From the NCBI GenBank assembly GCA_951799405.1, contig OX637341.1, forward strand, positions 18,901,659 to 18,965,658: a DNA stretch of 64,000 nucleotides. Reading direction: 5' to 3'. Source of the DNA: Agapetus fuscipes (lineage: Eukaryota; Arthropoda; Insecta; Trichoptera; Glossosomatidae). The number at the start of each line of letters is the position of its first letter. The stretch's first letter is position 1. The notes beneath the pieces were generated by a model, which saw nothing but the letters and a program-made list of their open reading frames with translations, made no database searches and was not told the origin of the DNA. Shown here piece after piece: positions 1 to 9,742 of this stretch. The position numbers and the translations under genes were made by a program.

Positions 1-189
1 ACAATTATATTATTAGGGTGGCTCGTACGTAATTGTTCCATTTATGAAAAATTACGACCGTTGGAAATTCGTCCTTTTTCCTTTTGGCTTTTGTGCTGAT
101 TTGTAAGGTAACGTGACTCGCATAATTTTTAAAGGTTTTTATTCCGAAAGCTTCTAGAATAATCAGAAAGAAGACCTGACTCCGAAATA

Positions 190-580
190 TAAAATTTTAC
201 GTTTTAACTCAGCCGCAGCTCATAATCAAAAATGTGTGGAAACTTAAACGCTCACTAGAGATTCTATTCTATTTTCTTTACATTTTTTCGTAACCCCTAT
301 GGTTAGGATCAAACGTAAAGTTTTATTTTTGAAGTTCTGCTTTTAGGCCTCTCATTTATACATTGCTCAAGGTGTCAGTTTTAGAAATATCAAGATAAAG
401 CTTATGGAGTCTTGATAAAAGAAATCTCTTTTTTGTTGAAATTGAAATACATTTACCTATATTCAGTTTTGTTGTTGTTCTATGAGAAATTATTTTATTT
501 TTAATTTTATTGGACGTTTTTTTGCTGCATTCGGACATGGTATATGAATACTTTTTGATCCGTGTCATAAAAAATGTTAT
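190..580 (-). pseudogene. Broken relative of the unrecognised 52.1-kb ORF
   Basis: Read on the minus strand, this stretch resembles the ORF at 52105-52452. A stretch near 212-300 aligns by eye with 52126-52205 at the DNA level (shared TGGAAACTTAAAC and TTTCTTTACATTTTT), and translates to pieces such as KNVKK and FKFP separated by in-frame stops. Upstream, a 70-residue open stretch (356-568) has the same spacing of K, S and hydrophobic residues as the N-terminal part of the 52-kb ORF. I do not recognise the protein. It could be a mobile-element protein or a duplicated host exon. The stops make this copy non-functional. Confidence 0.45.
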
Positions 581-699
581 TACTTGCTAGTCTTTGATGG
601 AAAGTATTTTACTTATAAATCAGCTTTTAAAAAGTAAAATTACTTCATTTAGCACTTCATTCAAATAAAAAAAAAAACATACCTGATGATACCTGATGA

Positions 700-736
700 T
701 ACCTGATGATGACCTTCTAGGTCGAAAACGTTCGTA
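700..736 (+). ncRNA. Hammerhead ribozyme-like motif (copy 1)
   Basis: Core CTGATGA (703-709) is followed by a hairpin GACC/GGTC (711-714 with 720-723), then GAA (724-726), the self-complementary AACGTT (727-732), a C at the expected cleavage position (733), and GTA (734-736), which pairs with TAC (700-702). This is the order of a type I hammerhead with a minimal stem III, as described for Penelope-like retroelements. One extra U sits between the core and stem II, as in the other two copies here. A decamer containing the core start is repeated three times (681-710). Downstream sequence to about 800 resembles the flank of copy 2. Confidence 0.6.
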
Positions 737-739
737 ATT

Positions 740-1187
740 TTGTGTTAAAGATTTTAATCTTTTAAATAAAGTCTATAGTGAAAATAAACAGTGTTTTGCT
801 TGAAAAATTTCATCCAAAAATTATAAATTGAAAAAAAAAAACTTTTGAAATTATAATTTTAAAGAATTCAACTTTTTGACAAGTAGTCCCCGAAAGGGTC
901 ACATTTAGCAAGTTGAAATTATGTATTTATTTACCCAGTTAAGAAGGCTTACCTTACGCCAATCTCTTGACTTAATGTAAATAACTGTTATTTCGCTTTA
1001 TCCAGAGTAGGTTTCCATTAATTTTAGAAATAATCACCACAATAAGATTCGAACCCTAGCCCTATGTATGTAATTAATATTTACAAACAAATGCACCTAT
1101 TCTATTTTACACCCCTGTGATTTTGTAGCAAAAAAATATCTGGGTAGCATTTTACCAACTGGACCCTTATAAGCTTAGTGACGTATG
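740..1187. other. No gene seen
   Basis: AT-rich sequence without a convincing ORF. A short tRNA B-box-like word (reverse of GGTTCGAATC) near 1048 may be the remnant of a SINE head. Confidence 0.4.
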
Positions 1188-1265
1188 ACAGATTATCTCA
1201 GTAGGAATCAAACCCCACTTTAGTGGATTCGGGTGTTTTACCAACTGAGCTAACAGATGCCCTGT
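1188..1265 (-). repeat. tRNA-derived SINE head or tRNA pseudogene
   Basis: The minus strand reads TTAGCTCAGTTGG (A box) and, about 35 bases on, GGTTTGATTCC (B box): the internal pol III promoter layout of tRNA-like sequences. The acceptor stem does not close well, so I treat it as a tRNA-derived repeat rather than a working tRNA gene. Confidence 0.5.
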
Positions 1266-2261
1266 GATATCTGGTCTATGTTTTCTACAATCTTGACTCC
1301 TATATTTTTTCCACTTGGAGCCTTTTAGCGTAGAGTGCTTATTTGCCCATGCTACATTTCACCTTTTACTTCATTTGTATGTCAACGAATGCGATCCTAA
1401 AAAGTGTTTTAATCTCTGTGCCTGTTTTAACTATACGACTCAGGCGTTTTTCAATCTTAGATGAAGCAGGTACGTCTTTTCACACTTTAATTTTATAAAT
1501 AAAGGCTAATTATAAACAGATAATTCCCATTTTTTTTCTTGTTTTTTTATTAAGAGAAAATTATTGTAAACTATTAACCTAATCATGATTCTACGATTTT
1601 AGGGTAAAACATGACAATATTGTTATGTAAATATTAGAATAGGTATTAGCTATAACTATGCAATAAGAATCCTCATAAATATGTGTGGGTAGGAATCATT
1701 GAATAAAATACTTGAAGCGTCTAGAAATAATGATTACTACGTACCTACTTGAATCTGGAACTGTCTAGCAAATATAATTCTAGATAGTACTGTTTTGAAG
1801 AGTATAAGAAGGGTGCAAGTTGCTTGCAGAGCCAGTATCCTACGAGCTTTACAACTACATTGAACTAACTTAACCAGTGAACAGAAACCAAGTGTAATGG
1901 AATAGTCGAGACTATCTTTTTGAAAATAAATTATTAAAAGTATAAAATAAACAACTGTATAAGAAGACCAGTATTTTTAATTGAAAGACTTTTGGAACCC
2001 TTAAATCATAACAATATTATGACTTATTTGACCTTTCAATCAACATGTAGACACGGTGTTTTTTCTAATAATTATACATACTTACATATTTTATGAAATG
2101 TTTATCTGACCGAATTGAAATATTTCAATAATGTAAAGATTCTGATTCCAGAAATAGGTACCTTATAGGCTTGGACAGATGAAACTTGTACCGCCAAAAG
2201 ACTCGAATATTAAGACAAACGAAATTCTTACGTTACACGGCCCTATCATAAATGAACATAA
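1266..2261. other. No gene seen
   Basis: AT-rich, no ORF above noise and no repeat I could match elsewhere in the window. Confidence 0.4.
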
Positions 2262-2366
2262 GCCCTGAAACTCTTGCCAACCTTCCCTAAAACAGGGGTG
2301 ATATTGGCAAAGTGAACCATTTTTTTACCAGCCTTATACCAACCTATAAGTCAAGGAATACATACA
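2262..2366 (-). repeat. Family R repeat, 5' part
   Basis: Family R is my label for a ~250-bp interspersed repeat. On its sense strand it opens with CTTATAGGTTGGTATGAGGC, runs through CACCCCTGTTTCAGGGAAGG and GCAAGAGTTGCAGGG, and ends TTTGCAACTTAGATTAGATT. This copy keeps the 5' third only, in reverse. Confidence 0.7.
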
Positions 2367-2730
2367 ATTAATTACATCCAACTAAATAAAACAAGCAGAA
2401 CGTATAGGAAATAATCAAGCAAACTTTTTTCAATGACTACGAGTTTTTGAACGCCTGCCAGAACATCGTAGGGTAAACGACTCGAATCTCTCCACCTTCG
2501 TAGAGTGTGAATATTTTCTCGCATGAAAACCCGCGAGATTTCTTACTTATCGTCTCTCTCAAATAATATAATGAATCTACTCGTACAAAACGAATAATAT
2601 AGTGTTTTTCAAGAATTTTGACTCGTGATTCATCCGAAAAAAAAATCTTCTTTTAAATACTCATGCAGTAGGTGTACGCTTGAACTAATACTTGTCTACT
2701 TTGGGCATGCATTAAATGTCTATAATCTTC

Positions 2731-3056
2731 AATCTAAGTTGCAATGATATATAAACATTTTAAATTCTTATTGAAAACGTGTCCACAAACAGACACGTAA
2801 AAGTTCTCGCTTACTAATGCTGCATGTGTACTTACAAATAAAAATAAAAATAAAAACCTCAAATGAACATAGACCCTGCAACTTTTGATGGCATATGCTG
2901 CATGTGTACTTACACAATTAAACCCAAATCTCAAACAAACATTAAGTTGGCAATTCTTACCGACTATACCTGGGACAGGAGTGATATTGGAAAAGTAGAA
3001 CAGTTTTTATTTTGTGTGTGCTCGGTCTCATACCAACCTTTTAGTCAAGCTTTTTA
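2731..3056 (-). repeat. Family R repeat, rearranged copy
   Basis: Both ends of family R are present in reverse: the CAATCTAAGTTGCAA tail near 2731 and CATACCAACCTTTTAGTCAAG near 3030. The middle carries a partial duplication (two GCTGCATGTGTACTTAC words), making it longer than usual. Confidence 0.7.
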
Positions 3057-3384
3057 CTATTAATACTACCTACTTACGGTCGATTCTCAAATGAACCTAC
3101 TGATCAAATATGCGTACCTATGTACATTTGAAATAAACTTGGCGTTGAAAATCTAAAATTTAAATCTAGGAAACTGGTATTTTCTTCATAACTTTCCATA
3201 TTTATACTTTGGTTAAGTTAATAATTTGTGCTCTTCGCAGTTGCAATAAACCTAATATGTTATTAGTTAATTATCACTATTAGAATAATAAAGTTATGTT
3301 ATGTATTGGACTTACGTAACAAAATAAGTTGATCAGATTAGTAGAATTGTGTGGGCTTTTAATATTGACAATTCATGCTTGTTG

Positions 3385-3560
3385 AGCAATAGGTTGGTGT
3401 AAAGCTCAACAGCCATGCTATAAAAAATAGTACATTTTGCTAATGTCACTTCTGTATCAGAGAAAGGTGGCAGCAATTGCAAAGCTTGTGCAAATGTAGG
3501 GCTTACGAATGCAGCATTTTTAAGCGTTAATTTACTCATGCTTTCTTGTGTGTCTGCATA
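3385..3560 (+). repeat. Family R repeat, diverged
   Basis: AATAGGTTGGTGTAAAGCT and the following ~90 bases follow the family R order with many substitutions; the 3' end is unclear. Confidence 0.5.
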
Positions 3561-3798
3561 GAGTGTGAGCCTTGAATATTACTACATATATTCTCGTTTA
3601 CAATATTTTGCTTAAAAATTTTTTGTATGAATCACATCTCAAGATCCCTAGCTGTAAGTCTGATCATCGGTAGTCAGCCCTGATTTTTCAAGTGAAAACA
3701 AATAATGACACATCCACTTTATATCTGAATAAGTTTTTTTATCCGCTTGGAATCGAACCCGCAACCTTTCAATGTTGACACTGAATCGCGAACCACTA

Positions 3799-3950
3799 AG
3801 AGCCCTTTCCCACTTGTCGGGTGTCAGATCCGTATATTAATCGGAGGTTCCAGTGGCAAGTGTGAATAGCTCCATACATAATGTAGGTACTGCCACTGGA
3901 ACCTCCGGTTAAGATACGAATCCGACACCCGACAAGTGGGAACGGGCTCT
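3799..3950. mobile_element. MITE with long inverted repeats (copy 1)
   Basis: A 152-bp foldback. The left end AGAGCCCTTTCCCACTTG is the near-complement of the right end CAAGTGGGAACGGGCTCT, and pairing continues inward through CGGATCCGTATATTAATCGGAGG-type arms of about 55 bp. No coding capacity. A second copy lies at 33503-33682. The superfamily cannot be decided because the target duplication is unclear. Confidence 0.75.
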
Positions 3951-4329
3951 AAAACATCAAACAGTCTTACCACTTTAATATGTATTTTTTGGTTGACAAT
4001 AATTAAAAATAAATTTGTCAAAATAAAAAATACATCCTTGAACATGGTAGGTACTTGTAAAGAGCAAATTAGTGGAGATTTTTTTACAACAATTTGAAAC
4101 GGGAAATTCAACGTTTTTTTTTCGTGTTTTTTTCTCATACAGTAATGGGCTTATAAGAGCCGGTGTTTCCAACGTGAATACTAAGCACTGAAATTATTTT
4201 CAAAAGGTTTTTTTAACGAGGCGTGATACATGTGTTTTCAAGTGCGCACTTTCATATTATTATTTTATACATAACGGAAACAAATTGGAAATCTCTTACT
4301 TAAATTACATATTATTAATTAATCACGGT

Positions 4330-4535
4330 TCCTCAGCTTATAGGTTGGTGTGAGGCTGACCTCCATGCTGTAAAAGCTTGGTTCACTTTTGTTAATACCA
4401 CCGCGTTTTCAGGAAAAAGCGTAAGAGGAGTTTCAAGGTTTATGTTCACGTGAGGTTAGTTTTTTTTTCAACATTTTTTTGTAAGCGGACGTGCACTAAA
4501 TATAAGCCTCAAACTCCAATACATCTTTGCAACTC
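4330..4535 (+). repeat. Family R repeat
   Basis: Starts CTTATAGGTTGGTGTGAGGC and ends near AATACATCTTTGCAACTCAG; internal part shortened. Confidence 0.65.
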
Positions 4536-4539
4536 AGGT

Positions 4540-5608
4540 TAAAAAATATTTTTATTTTGGCGCCTTCATACATCGTGATCTTACGGTGTAAGGTTTTAAC
4601 TTAACAAAATAAGATTCTGGCTTTATTTTAATATTTATTTTATGTTTTCACGTAGGTATGACGGTTATTATTTTAAGGACTGTTTTTCGAAATCCATTCC
4701 CGTGGTCCATCGGAGCTGGAGCTATTGTGCGTTTCGCACATGTCTACAATGGGCTTCTTCAGCGTATTGTTTATTATTATTTTACTCTTTTCAGTAGTAA
4801 ATCGTTTCTCATAAAAATAATATTTATATTAGGATGGTTTATTTGATGCACTGATTTTGTGTGAATCATCGAAGGGAATGATAAATTACACGTTTTGACA
4901 AAGGTAAGGTTTTAATTACTTCAAATCGACGAGTACAATAATATATTGACTATTTATTACTGTTTCATGGTCGTAGAAAAAGTATTGTATGCCACTGCAC
5001 GTAATTAGGCTTTGTAACACTCGTGCTGTCTATTGTCAAGCTCTAGAGCCCTCTCCGAGCTTAGTAGTCGCTCAAGCAAGATTCTATGCTGAAAGATTGG
5101 CTGAAACTTTTTTGGCAGTCTTTTGATAAAGGCCGATGAATTTTTTAAACAATTAAATAAAAATGTAAGAAAACATCAAAATAGGAAATCAATAATTATT
5201 ATTTTTTGGTATTTTCAAACAATTTTCATTTCATTTTGAGTCATGATATTTTTCATAATATGTGCTCTCGTACTTTTACAATTAAAAAAAACTCCTGTAT
5301 TCCCAAATAAGAAAATAATGTTATTGGGTAAAGTGAATTTATTACCCCTTTGGGAGGGAAAACACAAGATACTCGCATCTGATATCTCGTGCCTCGCAAG
5401 ATATCCCATTCTCATTCCTTTCCCGTCTAATAACAACATTATTCCTATCTTTTATTTTCCCATCGCATCTTTCATAATTTGATTTATTCGGAAAATATTT
5501 ATTATTGGTGCTGTTTCAGAAATAATAGTTTTGTGAATAATAATTTGTGATTATTTTGTAAACATTTTGTTATAAAATATTTTATATTCAGAAAAAAAAT
5601 ACTTTCAT
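4540..5608. other. No gene seen; SINE-A tail remnant near 5035-5095
   Basis: Small ORFs here have no recognisable domain. GAGCCCTCTCCGAGCTTAG near 5046 matches the reverse of the SINE-A tail. Confidence 0.4.
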
Positions 5609-5765
5609 TAACTTATAGGTTGGTATACGGCTGACCTATATTTATATTTAAGATTAAAAATAATTTTAAACATTCACCCTTTAAATCAAACATAAGACAA
5701 CACATTGTTCGTAAACAACATATTTTTTAAAATAAAAAACAATGCTTTATTTTCATTGTTTTAGA

Positions 5766-5875
5766 GCCCCTTACCTGTAAGAATAAATAGGTTTCACTCG
5801 CCACATGCAACATCTTGTAAAAAAACGCGGAAAGAAATTACACTTTACGTGTCGCTTAGTGGCGTATCATTATAT
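5766..5875 (+). repeat. SINE-B 3' body fragment
   Basis: CCTTACCTGTAAGAATAAAT and CGCCACATGC...TACACTTTACGTGT match the 3' body of SINE-B at 35815-35920. The tRNA head is absent. A scrap of family R (5609-5640) lies just upstream. Confidence 0.6.
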
Positions 5876-5889
5876 TGTATTTCTTACTT

Positions 5890-6135
5890 GACGTATACGT
5901 TGTCAAGAGGCTGACCACCCATACTGTAAAAAATGGTTCACTTTTTCAATGTCACCCCTGTTTCAGTGAAGGTCGGTAAAAGTTGCAGGGTGTACCTATG
6001 TTCATTTGAGGTTTGGCTTTAATTTGTAAGTACACATTCAGCACTTCTAAGCGCGAACTTAAACGTATCTGTTTGTGGGCATGCATTTGATATGAGTTTT
6101 TAATGTCAATATATCATTGCAACTAAGATTATAGA
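5890..6135 (+). repeat. Family R repeat
   Basis: Near-complete copy from CTTGACGTATACGTTGTC to CATTGCAACTAAGATTATAG, with the conserved CACCCCTGTTTCAG and GTTGCAGGGTGTA words. Confidence 0.75.
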
Positions 6136-6709
6136 CTTGGTTGGGATCACACCTTCAAGGAATGAATACATTTCCTTTATGCAGAGTAGATCAATACATC
6201 TGGAGTCTATTCTGATATTCGATCCACGTAGAATATTGTGACATCTACCAGGTTATAAGTCTCACCTGTTTGCCGAGTGTAAAACATTACTCAGGCTCCT
6301 CTCGTTCACGTAAATAGTAAATATAAAAAATGTATGGAAGATACACTAGCGGCGCCAGTGAGTGAATAAGTTTTCTTATATTTTCGCGATCGAGGGGAGT
6401 TTTTGCAATGATATCTACACCTGTGACGAGCGTACTACAGAGGCAATAACATCTGGAGAAGCAAATAGCTTAGCGAGACACTCAAATCTACATGAAACCT
6501 TTGAATAATAAATATCTGGATCAAAAATGCAACTCCGTATGCAATCTTAGTAGTTTTTCTTCCGAGAGATATTGTTTATTTAATATTAATAATAATAAGA
6601 CAATGAATATTGAAGGTCGAAAGTACTCGAGATATTAAATATTATTGTGAAAATAAACTACGTTAAACAAAAAATAGCTTTATTTTAAAAATACTAAGAC
6701 AATATTTAT
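6136..6709. other. No gene seen
   Basis: Unassigned AT-rich sequence upstream of a LINE relic. Confidence 0.4.
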
Positions 6710-7632
6710 AGTGCCGTGCTGTGATAAATCACTGCAAGGGCACTGTTCAACAGTTACTTCTCTGAAACAAACATGTCTTCAATCCCGACCTAAACGCACT
6801 TGCACTCTCTACGGCTCTTAGCTCATGGGGTAGGGCTATGTAAAAAGCACGATACAAGTATTTTGCTTTATTAGATCGTTTTGGAACTATCAATTTATTC
6901 ACAGCAGTACTACTTGCAGATCTTAATGCCAGCCGCTTACCATCCACTGATTTCCTCCCACAAAGCCCTGAAATATACCTACTGTGGGGCTTTTTATGTT
7001 ATGTTACTGACCGTGTGTAAAGAGAAGAAAGATTTTCTCTACATTTCGTCGGAGTCATATCCGACGTCTTCAGTAGACTTGTGCCTTCTACAAGGAAGAA
7101 ATACGAACGGTTGAATTATTGTTGTTTACTCGAGGTTGAAGGATGTAGGTACATTTATTGACCTTCGGTGATGCTTCCATAGATGTCGCAATAGCTCCAC
7201 TTGTACAGAAGGATGATATTATGTCCTCGTTTGAAACCGTCCGTTTAATGAAAGGTGTCGATTTAAAGACAGTTAAACATATCTTATACTCAATCATTTC
7301 TCCAATTTTAAGCCAGTGAAGCTGGTCTCTTAATGTACGAGTATAGGAAGCACTAGTTTTTAAATTTTTATAATAGACGTGCTCCAATATTGAGCACAGA
7401 TTGAAGATCGGTTCAACTGCACACACGGTAGGCCACTGTATATTCCATTACAATAATGAAGCCTGGAAAGTACAAGCGCAGTGACAAGGGTTTTGGTTTC
7501 CTTTATCGGCAGGCATTTCCTAATAGTCCTAATCTGTCTGATTTGTAACTTTCCTGCTCTGACTGTCTTTGTAATTTGTGTATCCATGGAGAGTGCATTT
7601 AAGGTATTTTTTAGTACAAATCGTGGCTTCAA
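6710..7632 (-). pseudogene. CR1/L2-like non-LTR retrotransposon relic (RT C-terminal end)
   Basis: Broken minus-strand frames give the region after the reverse transcriptase palm: KTLVTALVLSRLHYCNG, then a frameshift to TRTLRDQLHWLKIGEMIEYK, then ALPHELRAVESASAFRSGLK with a final KTCLFQR. This order (SRL.YCN, LHWL, R..YKI, LP..LR....SAF...LKT.LF) is the usual C-terminal end of CR1/L2-clade ORF2. The catalytic YADD part is missing. The 3' end is a hairpin at 6710-6744 with arms AGTGCC and GGGCACT, related to those at 31943, 38248 and 51580. Frameshifts and truncation make it dead. Confidence 0.8.
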
Positions 7633-7675
7633 ATCGTTCCTTAGTGCTGCTTTGTCTTATGTCGGTCAGGGATAA

Positions 7676-7812
7676 TTTCACATGAGCAATGTTTGTATGT
7701 GTAGGTACTGGACCAATGTGTCTTCTAAAAAGTGGAAATTAATTTTAAAAATATTTAAAACAACTCTCACATTATCGTGTTTTACTTTTTTTTCTCCGCT
7801 CAGATTGTGTAT
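7676..7812 (+). repeat. Unnamed repeat, left part, interrupted by the Gypsy element
   Basis: From CATGAGCAATGTTTG to CTCAGATTGTGTAT this matches 34366-34490. The rest of the repeat resumes at 18791 with GTATAATGC, matching the sequence after 34490. It is the target into which the Gypsy element inserted. Confidence 0.7.
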
Positions 7813-8253
7813 TGTTACGAAATTAGGGTTCAATTGTCTTTCCAAATTAAAAATGCACAGGTCTTCTTCAATAGTTATTTATTTTACACAGTTACAAAAT
7901 TTATTTTCACACTACTTTCTCGATTATTCCGTTGGTTTCGGTTCACTGATCAGATGGCTTCGATGTCTTTGTTAGTCGCTATGATACTGCCCCGCTCTGC
8001 AGGCCATTCGCACCTTTATACTCTTCAGAGCAGTATGATCCAGAACTAAAGTCGCCAGACGGTTCCAGAGTAATTATTACTTCTCGATGTTTCACGTACT
8101 ACCTAGACACAACCAAAATCCTACCTACCAATGCAATACAGTATTCCTATAATTATAACAAATACCTACTTAGCCTAGAGAATTCTACACTTATACATAA
8201 TTATCGATCTTACCTACCAATACTTTTGAGGATTCTTTAACTATAACTATCCA

Positions 8254-8258
<5 letters not shown>
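7813..8258 (-). repeat. Gypsy 3' LTR, first segment
   Basis: 446 bp matching 18275-18720 base for base where compared; ends at CCATACTT, where the nested LINE's poly(A) tail (T-run on this strand) begins. Confidence 0.95.
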
Positions 8259-8292
<34 letters not shown>

Positions 8293-8780
8293 TTGATCAA
8301 ATTACATATTACATTATACATATATTTTTAACAATGTTTTTTTTTTTTTTTTTTGCTTACCCTCATGCTGAAAGCAGAATGCTTGTGCGCATGCAGGGCG
8401 GGATACTAGTTACATTTTTTTTTTTTTTTTTAGCTACACATATTTAGTTAAATATTATTAACATATTATACAAATTACAAAATACACATATTTTTTTAAC
8501 AAGAAAACAGTACCTCATCAAAAAGAGACTTCGCTCTTGTGTTAGATGAGGGATGCCTTAATCGAGCTTAAAACATTTTACTTAAATACAAATAATAATA
8601 CAAAAAAATAATGTGTCAGGATAATGAAAAGGAAAGCAAATGTAAGAAAAAACAAAATAAGAACAAACAATAGTATGAATCAGAAAAGAAAAAAAAAGAA
8701 TAGCAGCGGAATATAAAATAAGTCATGATTAAACACAAATATAAATACAAAGGATACAATTTAATGTTAAGCGTACTTAA

Positions 8781-9663
8781 TGATAGAAAGTCCAGCGTCC
8801 TACTCGCGGGACTTTACGTCCTACCGGTAGGACGCGCGTTTTCTGTTTATTTGAGGACTTCTAGGCCTAGTAGCAGGACATAATTTTTTTTGATACATAG
8901 TGCATCTCATTGGCTCTTAGCGAAATTTTAAATCATGCCGATACGATCAGTTGGGCCTAAATGGCGGCGAGTATAAGACGAGGGGTGCGCTTTCGCGCTA
9001 AAGCGACATTTTTCTATGAACACAATGGCGAAAACACGTGGGGTCGTGAACATTTTGGGGACGACTACGATAGTAGATATTGTTTCAAAATACATTTTTG
9101 TATTTGTAACAAAAGTACATATCATTGTTCTGACACAGTAAGAAAAGTAAAAAACAACTTTAAATGGGTGTTTTGGGACATAGATCGAAAAGTTTCAACC
9201 GTTCCTAAAGAAATTTTGTTTGGACATTTTGACAACGCAGTATTTACTAATACGCAGTTTATTACTAAATCTTGTTTGTGTAGGAATAAATAAATATCAA
9301 AATAAATATGAGCAGTTCTTTATTATTCACCTTATTTTATACACCCATTTTTTTCTGAAATATACAAAACACCCATACACAAATCTCACACTCACTTTTA
9401 AGTACTCCAATACAATTGCCAACCTCCAATCACATGTTACTTTACTTTTGTTAGAATTATAAGCATAACTAGAATGTCATCAAAAGGTTGTCTACTTCTA
9501 CCCGCATTCGTTACGCACGGCGAGTCGGGCCTGCCGGCAGGACCAGTGAGGAAAGTCCATACAAATTTAACGATAAAATGAGTCCTACTGGCAGGACCCG
9601 ATACCGCCGGCACGTCCTTCCGGAAGCACCTTCCGGCAGGACAGACCACTGGACGTTCTATCA
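8781..9663. mobile_element. 883-bp TTAA-flanked element with inverted termini (piggyBac-like, non-autonomous)
   Basis: Flanked by TTAA at 8777-8780 and 9664-9667. The termini are inverted: TGATAGAAAGTCCAG on the left and CTGGACGTTCTATCA on the right. Sub-terminal stem-loops repeat GTCCTACCGGTAGGAC- and TGCCGGCAGGAC-like words. TTAA duplication is the hallmark of piggyBac-type cut-and-paste elements; the terminus lacks the classical CCC start, so the family is uncertain. No transposase is present. It sits in the 3' UTR of the nested LINE, making it the innermost layer. Confidence 0.8.
8961..9293 (+). CDS. Small ORF inside the TTAA element, unknown
   Basis: A 110-codon ATG-to-stop frame inside the TTAA element. 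I do not recognise it. The N-terminal half is basic. The centre has a cysteine cluster, CFKIHFCICNKSTYHC, then a W-rich segment (FKWVFWDIDRK) and a C-terminal SCLCRNK. It is followed within about 20 bases by AATAAA-type words (9290-9310), as expected of a transcribed unit. It is not the piggyBac C-terminal cysteine domain as I know it. It could be a captured host exon or a chance frame. Confidence 0.35.
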   Translation: MAASIRRGVRFRAKATFFYEHNGENTWGREHFGDDYDSRYCFKIHFCICNKSTYHCSDTVRKVKNNFKWVFWDIDRKVSTVPKEILFGHFDNAVFTNTQFITKSCLCRNK

Positions 9664-9742
9664 TTAAAAATGGAAAAAGAAAAAGCAATAGAAAAGAGAA
9701 AATAAACAAAAATCAAAAACATAAACAATAATGAATTTTGCT

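Noticed and set aside
3824..4138. 104-codon minus frame
   Set aside because: Its C-terminal end is MITE sequence and the rest has no domain.
7682..8049. Plus-strand frames over the left Gypsy LTR
   Set aside because: The same frames recur at 18249-18511 only because the LTR is repeated.
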